From: Exiguobacterium sp. SL-9
Lineage (GTDB): Bacteria > Bacillota > Bacilli > Exiguobacteriales > Exiguobacteriaceae
Assembly (NCBI RefSeq): GCF_004336985.1
Contig: NZ_SJUO01000005.1
Location: 62,001 to 126,000 of the forward strand
DNA: 64,000 bases
Reading direction: 5' to 3'
How positions within the stretch are numbered: position 1 is the first letter of the stretch; each line of letters begins with the position of its first letter. Shown here piece by piece: positions 59,537 through 64,000 of the stretch. Below the pieces are notes generated by a model. It had not been told where the DNA came from and made no database searches. It was given only the letters and a program-made list of their open reading frames with translations. Both the position numbers and the translations under genes were made by a program.

Positions 59537-60694
59537 ATGAACAAAGCATCCGCTTTTGTCATTTATAGTATCGTCTTTTTCGCTTTCTTTGATTTATTCG
59601 CCCAACTTCCCGTCATGAGCACGTTCGCGACATCGGTCGGAGCGACACCGTTCATCGCCGGACTCGTCATCGCCATCTATTCGTTGTCGAACACGTTCGG
59701 GAACATTTTGTCCGGCATTTGGACCGACCGGATTGGTCCAATTGTCATTTTGCTCGTCGGTCTCGGGCTATCGAGCCTCAGTCTAATCTCATATCACCTC
59801 GTCGATTCATCGACGACGCTTCTCATCGTCCGGATTGTGCACGGCTTTGTCGCCGGCTTGATCGTCCCGGCCGCGTTCACGTTGTCTGCCAACTTGACCG
59901 CCGCGAACCGTCAAGGTAAAAAAGTGGCGTTGACCGGTAGTTTTGTCGGTTTGGCAGCCATCGTTGGTCCGGCGTTCAGCGGGATCATGGCGAGCCAGAC
60001 GACCGTACCCGTCGTCTTCACGTACGTCGCGCTGTACGGGGCAGCGGTCGCGTTCCTCGCATTCGTCTTTTTGCGCCCGTCGACGTTAACAGTTGAAACT
60101 TCCCATCGTACAGATGAAGAGCCGTCGCGCCTCGATCGTGACGTCGTGAAGGCGTATATCGGCGCTTTCCTGTTGATGTTCTCACAAGGGGCGCTCGCGT
60201 ACTTGCTTCCCTTATACGTGCAGTCACTCGGGTATGACTCTCGTCTGAGCGGGACGTTGCTCAGCACGTTCGGCATCATGGCGGTGCTCGTGTTTGTGTT
60301 GCCGACGAACCGTTTGTTCGATCAAATCGAACCGGCGAAGCTCGGGGCACTCGGTGTCGGGATTCTCGGGGTGAGTCAACTGTTGATCGGCCGGGCTGAG
60401 ACGTCGGGTCTTCTGTACGGCGTGCTCGCCTTGTATGGCGTCGGGTTCGCGATTTTATTCCCGGCAATCAATACGATGTTGATTAAAGCGACGAATCAAG
60501 CTAATCGGGGCAAGTCGTACGGCTATTTTTATGCCTTCTTCTCGCTCGGAACGGTGACGGGATCGGCTTTTTTAGGCTGGCTCTCCATCTCGGTGACGCA
60601 AAAATTTACGGTAACCGGAGGCATCTTGCTCGCCGCTGGCTTGATTCTCGTCGTCATGCAGAAAACGAAAAAACGTGACGTGCCTGTCAGATAG
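59537..60694 (+). CDS. MFS transporter (12-helix, drug/sugar efflux-like)
   Basis: 385 residues with 12 membrane helices. Features are NILSGIWTDRIGPIVILLVGLGL, the short MFS loop, and LIVPAAFTLSANLTAANRQGKKVALTGSF, with KATNQANRGKSYGYFYAFFS in the second half. The substrate is unknown. The ATG at 59537 lies eight bases after AAGGAG; a GTG six bases earlier is the alternative. Confidence 0.87.
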   Translation: MNKASAFVIYSIVFFAFFDLFAQLPVMSTFATSVGATPFIAGLVIAIYSLSNTFGNILSGIWTDRIGPIVILLVGLGLSSLSLISYHLVDSSTTLLIVRIVHGFVAGLIVPAAFTLSANLTAANRQGKKVALTGSFVGLAAIVGPAFSGIMASQTTVPVVFTYVALYGAAVAFLAFVFLRPSTLTVETSHRTDEEPSRLDRDVVKAYIGAFLLMFSQGALAYLLPLYVQSLGYDSRLSGTLLSTFGIMAVLVFVLPTNRLFDQIEPAKLGALGVGILGVSQLLIGRAETSGLLYGVLALYGVGFAILFPAINTMLIKATNQANRGKSYGYFYAFFSLGTVTGSAFLGWLSISVTQKFTVTGGILLAAGLILVVMQKTKKRDVPVR

Positions 60695-60784
60695 ACTGGA
60701 CGTGTTTCGAAGGTTCAAAATGGTCGATGGGTAATAGGAAATGATAAGATGAAGCTAGCGCTATCATCCAAGGGAGGCAGATTT

Positions 60785-62170
60785 ATGCTCGCACCAATCG
60801 AACAGTTGACCATTGAAGAGCTCATTCGTAAACAACGTCGCTTCTTTCGGACGCAAGCGACCAAGTCGCTCGCATTCCGTCTCAGCATGTTGACGTTTTT
60901 AAAAGAATCAATCAAGCATCATGAAGCAGAGATTCTTCAAGCGTTGGAGCAGGATTTGAACAAATCAGAACTCGACGCGTTCACGACGGAAATCGGTTTT
61001 GTCTATGACGAGATTACACGGACGACGCGTGAGTTGAAGCGTTGGATGCGGCCGAAACGTGTCCGTGGCGCCGCGATCCATCTCGGAACGAAAAGTGAGG
61101 TCATGTATGAACCTTATGGCACGGTATTGGTGATCGCTCCGTGGAACTATCCGTTTCAGTTGGCGATCGCGCCGCTCATTGGAGCAATCGCCGCAGGGAA
61201 CACGGCCGTCGTCAAACCTTCAGAATTGACACCGAACGTCGCCCAAATGATTACAAAAGTGCTCGAACGGGCGTTCACTGACCGCTACGTCGTCAGCGTC
61301 GAAGGGGACAAGGACGTTGCGTCCGAGTTGCTTGCCCAAAAGTGGGACCATATCTTTTTCACCGGGTCGACACCGGTCGGTAAAATTGTCATGGAAGCGG
61401 CGGCGAAACATTTGACGCCGGTCACGCTTGAACTCGGCGGGAAATCGCCGGCAATCGTCCATGACGATGCCAATATCGAGATTGCTGCGAAACGGATTGC
61501 CTGGGGCAAGTGGATGAACGCTGGACAGACGTGTGTCGCTCCGGACTATGTCCTCGTCCATGAATCAAAACGCGAGGCGTTCCTCGAAGCGATTAAACGC
61601 GAGGCGTTCACGATGTTTGGGAACGGTGTCGGGACAAAGCGGTTCACACGGATTGTCAATGCGACACACTTCGACCGCCTGACCGGATATTTGACCGAGG
61701 GCGACGTGTTCTTCGGAGGCCAGACCGACCGCGATCAATTAAAAATCGCCCCGACCGTGTTGACGGATATCGAAGAAAACGCGAACGTCATGAAGGATGA
61801 AATCTTTGGGCCGATTTTACCGGTGCTCACGTATCGTCAACTCGACGACGTGATCGACTTTGTCGGAGCACGTCCACACCCGCTCGCGCTCTATTTGTTC
61901 ACAGAGACAAAAACGGTCGAGCAGACGGTGATGAAGCACCTCACGTTCGGCGGAGGCTGTGTCAATGATGTCCTCATGCATTTGACCAACCCGAACCTTC
62001 CGTTCGGTGGAGTCGGTGAGAGCGGTATGGGCTCGTATCACGGTCGTTACAGCTTCGAGACGTTCAGTCACGCCAAATCGATTTTGCGCAATACGACGAA
62101 ATTTGATTTACCGGTTCGTTATCCAAACTTTAAAGGGGCCGAGAAGTTGATTCGACTCGTCTACCGATGA
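60785..62170 (+). CDS. Aldehyde dehydrogenase (class 3 / YwdH-like)
   Basis: 461 residues. The NAD-binding segment is VLVIAPWNYPFQLAIAPLIGAIAAGNTAVVKPSE and the turn FFTGSTPVGKIV. The general-base Glu is in VTLELGGKSP and the catalytic Cys in MNAGQTCVAPDY. The lack of an extended N-terminus and the FEPYGTVLVIAPWNYP-like sequence mark the class 3 group that oxidises medium and long-chain aldehydes. The ATG at 60785 follows CAAGGGAGGCAGATTT. Confidence 0.93.
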   Translation: MLAPIEQLTIEELIRKQRRFFRTQATKSLAFRLSMLTFLKESIKHHEAEILQALEQDLNKSELDAFTTEIGFVYDEITRTTRELKRWMRPKRVRGAAIHLGTKSEVMYEPYGTVLVIAPWNYPFQLAIAPLIGAIAAGNTAVVKPSELTPNVAQMITKVLERAFTDRYVVSVEGDKDVASELLAQKWDHIFFTGSTPVGKIVMEAAAKHLTPVTLELGGKSPAIVHDDANIEIAAKRIAWGKWMNAGQTCVAPDYVLVHESKREAFLEAIKREAFTMFGNGVGTKRFTRIVNATHFDRLTGYLTEGDVFFGGQTDRDQLKIAPTVLTDIEENANVMKDEIFGPILPVLTYRQLDDVIDFVGARPHPLALYLFTETKTVEQTVMKHLTFGGGCVNDVLMHLTNPNLPFGGVGESGMGSYHGRYSFETFSHAKSILRNTTKFDLPVRYPNFKGAEKLIRLVYR

Positions 62171-62178
62171 TTGGATTG

Positions 62179-62207
62179 GACTGCAGGCTTCCTGCAGTCT
62201 TTTTTTG
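62179..62207 (+). terminator. Terminator of the aldehyde dehydrogenase gene
   Basis: GACTGCAGG (62179-62187), loop CTT, CCTGCAGTC (62191-62199), then T7. Confidence 0.88.
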
Positions 62208-62228
62208 TGAACGAAAACATGAGAAGAT

Positions 62229-62281
62229 TGTTTGAAATGTCACATACTTTTATGAAAATGTCCATTTTCCTCCTGTATAAT
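62229..62281 (+). promoter_or_regulatory. fnr promoter with a possible FNR site
   Basis: TATAAT at 62276-62281. TGTTT-GAAATG-TCACA (62229-62244) has a perfect right FNR half and shares AAATGTCACATA with the cba promoter. This suggests autoregulation. Confidence 0.45.
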
Positions 62282-62342
62282 AAAGCCATAGATCACGCAC
62301 GAGGCCTGATTAGGCATGAGACCAGTGGAGGGAGCAGACAAC

Positions 62343-63053
62343 ATGACTATGAAATGTGGGACGACCCAACCGAACAGCTTCGTTTTTTCAGAAGAGACGA
62401 AACAGCTATTATTCGAGATGATGACGTTTCAAGAATATTCGAAAGCAAGTATCGTTTGTTGGGAAGGCGAAAAATGCAGTAAATTCTTTTACTTGAAGAG
62501 CGGTACCGTCAAATTCACGAAGCTGACGAAAAAAGGAAGCTCGCTCATCATGTTCATATACGGAGTTGACGATTTCTTTGGAGAGTTCGATATCGATGAG
62601 GTGTTCCCAAGCTCATATAGTATCGAGACGACTGAAGACAGTGTCATCGGATGGATTTCGAAACAAGAGATGGACGAGCTCGTTCGTCAAGATGCGCAAC
62701 TGGCCTCGGAGGTGTTGCGTTGGACGTCGATGATGCGTAAACAGTCCGAGATGAAACTACGTGACTTGTTGCTCTACGGGAAGCCAGGTGCGCTCGCCTC
62801 GACGTTGCTTCGCATGGCGGCGATGCACGGCGTGGAGGAGCAGGAGGGGATCGTCGTCCCGAAACATCCATCTGACGGCGAACTCGGTCAATTGATTGGT
62901 GCGCCTCGAGAAACGGTCAATCGAATGATGAACCAGTGGCGTAAAGAAGGTGTGTTGACGACGACTCCGACGTCGATGGTGTTGCATGACATCGATTTCT
63001 TAAAAGAACTATGTTATTGCGAAGGCTGTCCCGCAGGCATTTGTCGGCTTTGA
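62343..63053 (+). CDS. fnr: FNR-type anaerobic regulator (Bacillus type, C-terminal Fe-S ligands)
   Basis: 236 residues, Crp/Fnr family: cyclic-nucleotide-fold sensor then a winged helix with GAPRETVNRMMNQWRKEGV. The C-terminus ends CYCEGCPAGICRL; C226, C229 and C234 have the same spacing as C227, C230 and C235 that hold the [4Fe-4S] cluster of B. subtilis Fnr. D141 in KLRDLLLYG coincides with its fourth ligand. This is the low-oxygen activator type. The ATG follows GTGGAGGGAGCAGACAAC. The cba oxidase operon next door carries FNR-like sites. Confidence 0.92.
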   Translation: MTMKCGTTQPNSFVFSEETKQLLFEMMTFQEYSKASIVCWEGEKCSKFFYLKSGTVKFTKLTKKGSSLIMFIYGVDDFFGEFDIDEVFPSSYSIETTEDSVIGWISKQEMDELVRQDAQLASEVLRWTSMMRKQSEMKLRDLLLYGKPGALASTLLRMAAMHGVEEQEGIVVPKHPSDGELGQLIGAPRETVNRMMNQWRKEGVLTTTPTSMVLHDIDFLKELCYCEGCPAGICRL

Positions 63054-63123
63054 TGTGCTATTTGTCTATCCGTTTTGTAGAGGATCAGACAATTCGTGTT
63101 GTCACAACATAAGAGAAGAAACG

Positions 63124-63165
63124 GGTGATTGGACCGACCGATATCGGAGCAATCGCCTTTTTTTT
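63124..63165 (+). terminator. Terminator of fnr
   Basis: GGTGATTG (63124-63131) and CAATCGCC (63150-63157) enclose a second CCGA/TCGG stem, followed by T8. Confidence 0.82.
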
Positions 63166-63222
63166 ATGCCTATTTTCTAAATGTGAACTTTATGTGTGAA
63201 AACTACGCGAATTTGATGTGAT

Positions 63223-63278
63223 TGTCACTTTTGAAGTGACAAATGTCACATATTAATCCACGTCCCATTTCATACAAT
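63223..63278 (+). promoter_or_regulatory. FNR-type sites and promoter of the cba oxidase operon
   Basis: AGTGA-CAAATG-TCACA (63235-63250) matches TGTGA-N6-TCACA with one mismatch. TGTCACTT-TTG-AAGTGACA (63223-63241) is a perfect overlapping inverted repeat. TACAAT (63273-63278) is the likely -10, which places the FNR site centre near -42, a class II activator position. Confidence 0.65.
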
Positions 63279-63312
63279 GAGAGTGGAAATCAAAGGGAAA
63301 GGGGTCCTTCAC

Positions 63313-63432
63313 GTGGAGAAAAACGATGGACAAGAACCGAACTTAAAAGGCGCGTTCACATCGGTCATGATTGTCGCTGGCGTCATCATTGCCATGTGGT
63401 CGTCGGTCTTTTACTTATTTGTGACACGATAA
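63313..63432 (+). CDS. cbaD: Cytochrome ba3 oxidase subunit IIa-like small protein
   Basis: 39 residues starting from GTG at 63313 after AAAGGGGTCCTTCAC. A short polar head (EKNDGQEPNLKGAF) leads into one membrane helix (TSVMIVAGVIIAMWSSVFYLFV). It is placed directly in front of subunit II, matching the single-helix subunit IIa of ba3 oxidases such as that of Thermus, which replaces a helix missing from subunit II. Confidence 0.82.
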   Translation: MEKNDGQEPNLKGAFTSVMIVAGVIIAMWSSVFYLFVTR

Positions 63433-63453
63433 CGAGCAAGGGAGAGAAGCACG

Positions 63454-63924
63454 ATGCATATTCATAAACTTGAGAAGTATTGGTTAGTATTCGGCATTAT
63501 TCTATTAGGCGTCTTTTTGACAGTGCTCGGCATCTCTGCGTTCGCGGCAGGGAATCAGCCAGCCTCGGACGCTGATTTGATCGACCCGGCAAAAGTGCAT
63601 CAAACCGCACCGTTCGACAAACCAGGGCTTCATCAGATCGGCGACAACGAGTATGAACTCGTCATGGTCGCTCAAGCGTTCACGTTCACACCGGGCAATG
63701 TGGAAATTCCAAAAGGTGCGAAAGTCACGTTTCTCGTCACCTCACCGGACGTCGTCCATGGGTTCCAGTTGACGGGGACTCCGGTCAACATGATGGTCGT
63801 ACCCGGCCATATCAACTCGCTCACGTATACGTTTGATGAGGCAGGCGAGTTCTTGATTTTATGTAACGAATACTGTGGAACCGGACATCATATGATGTCG
63901 ACAAAAATTAAGGTGGTGGACTAA
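63454..63924 (+). CDS. cbaB: Cytochrome ba3-type oxidase subunit II (CuA protein)
   Basis: 156 residues. One N-terminal membrane helix (YWLVFGIILLGVFLTVLGISAF) anchors an extracytoplasmic cupredoxin domain. The dinuclear CuA ligands are all present: H102 in VVHGFQL, C137, E139 backbone, C141, H145 and M148 in CNEYCGTGHHMM. It accepts electrons from cytochrome c and passes them to subunit I. The short form with a single helix is typical for ba3 oxidases. The ATG follows CAAGGGAGAGAAGCACG. Confidence 0.93.
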   Translation: MHIHKLEKYWLVFGIILLGVFLTVLGISAFAAGNQPASDADLIDPAKVHQTAPFDKPGLHQIGDNEYELVMVAQAFTFTPGNVEIPKGAKVTFLVTSPDVVHGFQLTGTPVNMMVVPGHINSLTYTFDEAGEFLILCNEYCGTGHHMMSTKIKVVD

Positions 63925-64000
63925 ATGAATGACGTAGCCTCAAAACTAAAGCAGTGGGAAATGGAGCGCGGCGTACCGGTACCGAGTATAGGTGCCAAAG
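63925..64000 (+). CDS. cbaA: Start of cytochrome ba3 oxidase subunit I (cut by window edge)
   Basis: The ATG directly follows the subunit II stop, with AAGGTGGTGGA as ribosome binding site. Only 25 codons are visible (MNDVASKLKQWEMERGVPVP and a few more), which are hydrophilic and not diagnostic. The call rests on gene order: subunit I follows subunit II in cba operons. Confidence 0.6.
   Translation, partial: MNDVASKLKQWEMERGVPVPSIGAK

Noticed and set aside
1-64000. CRISPR arrays, insertion sequences, prophage or rRNA genes
   Set aside because: No regularly spaced repeats, transposase, integrase or phage structural genes and no rRNA-like sequence were seen.

Overview
The window looks like a stretch of the chromosome of a low-GC-phylum (Bacillota) rod, most probably Exiguobacterium or a close relative. 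This rests on gene content and style rather than a database match: Bacillus-type genes (rocD, yhfH, cadCA, ykkCD-like SMR pair, cypC, popT, yidD, deoD, Bacillus-type fnr), strong AGGAGG ribosome binding sites, sigma-A promoters, rho-independent terminators after almost every unit, a T-box, Fur boxes and CcpA cre boxes. Base composition is balanced, with frequent ACG/TCG/GTC/CTC codons. There is no IS element, prophage or CRISPR array.

Layout. 1-6.4 kb: partial PAS protein (minus), rocD, a fluoride-channel pair (crcB1/crcB2), yhfH, and a cadC-cadA metal efflux unit with an operator between the genes. 5.8-14.9 kb: an orphan membrane sensor-like protein, a GH13-family enzyme, a PAS-GGDEF-EAL protein, a YitT-type membrane protein, a YkvA-type protein, an M29 aminopeptidase and an esterase. 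15-19.2 kb: TetR plus SMR efflux pair with its operator, GNAT, tRNA-Val, a DUF554 protein, proC and yidD. 19.3-28 kb: alanine symporter, K+ channel, P450 peroxygenase, several single enzymes, popT, and a Fur-controlled divergent pair (siderophore ABC ATPase and a ferredoxin/flavodoxin-NADP reductase-like protein). 28-38.2 kb: less familiar genes, a strong sRNA candidate, an LCP-type wall-polymer ligase, small membrane proteins, two tandem identical tRNA-Gly genes and a three-gene operon with an Imm11-like protein.

38.3-48.8 kb: a large secreted SH3b-glucosaminidase, a lysophospholipase-like hydrolase, fhs, then a sugar ABC importer whose two permease genes are separated from its binding-protein gene by a T-box-controlled asnA. 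The two halves share an upstream motif and cre-like boxes. 48.9-52.1 kb: nosD-nosL-nosY-nosF, the copper-site assembly set for nitrous oxide reductase, without nosZ in the window. 52.2-62.2 kb: MFS exporter, PQQ-type glucose dehydrogenase-like lipoprotein, an M48 protease with ankyrin repeats, a YesM/YesN-type two-component system, deoD, another MFS protein and an aldehyde dehydrogenase. 62.3-64 kb: fnr with Bacillus-type iron-sulfur ligands, then the start of a ba3-type cytochrome oxidase operon (subunit IIa, subunit II with CuA, subunit I cut by the edge), with FNR-type boxes in front.

The genes work mostly as short independent units: metal and redox homeostasis (cadCA, Fur pair, nosDLYF, fnr-cba), carbon supply (sugar ABC, two-component system, cre boxes), envelope maintenance (autolysin, LCP, popT) and efflux. 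The most promising undescribed item is the RoxS/RsaE-like sRNA candidate at about 30.0-30.1 kb. It has C-rich anti-Shine-Dalgarno segments and sits behind a palindrome that fits both a Rex and a cre operator.
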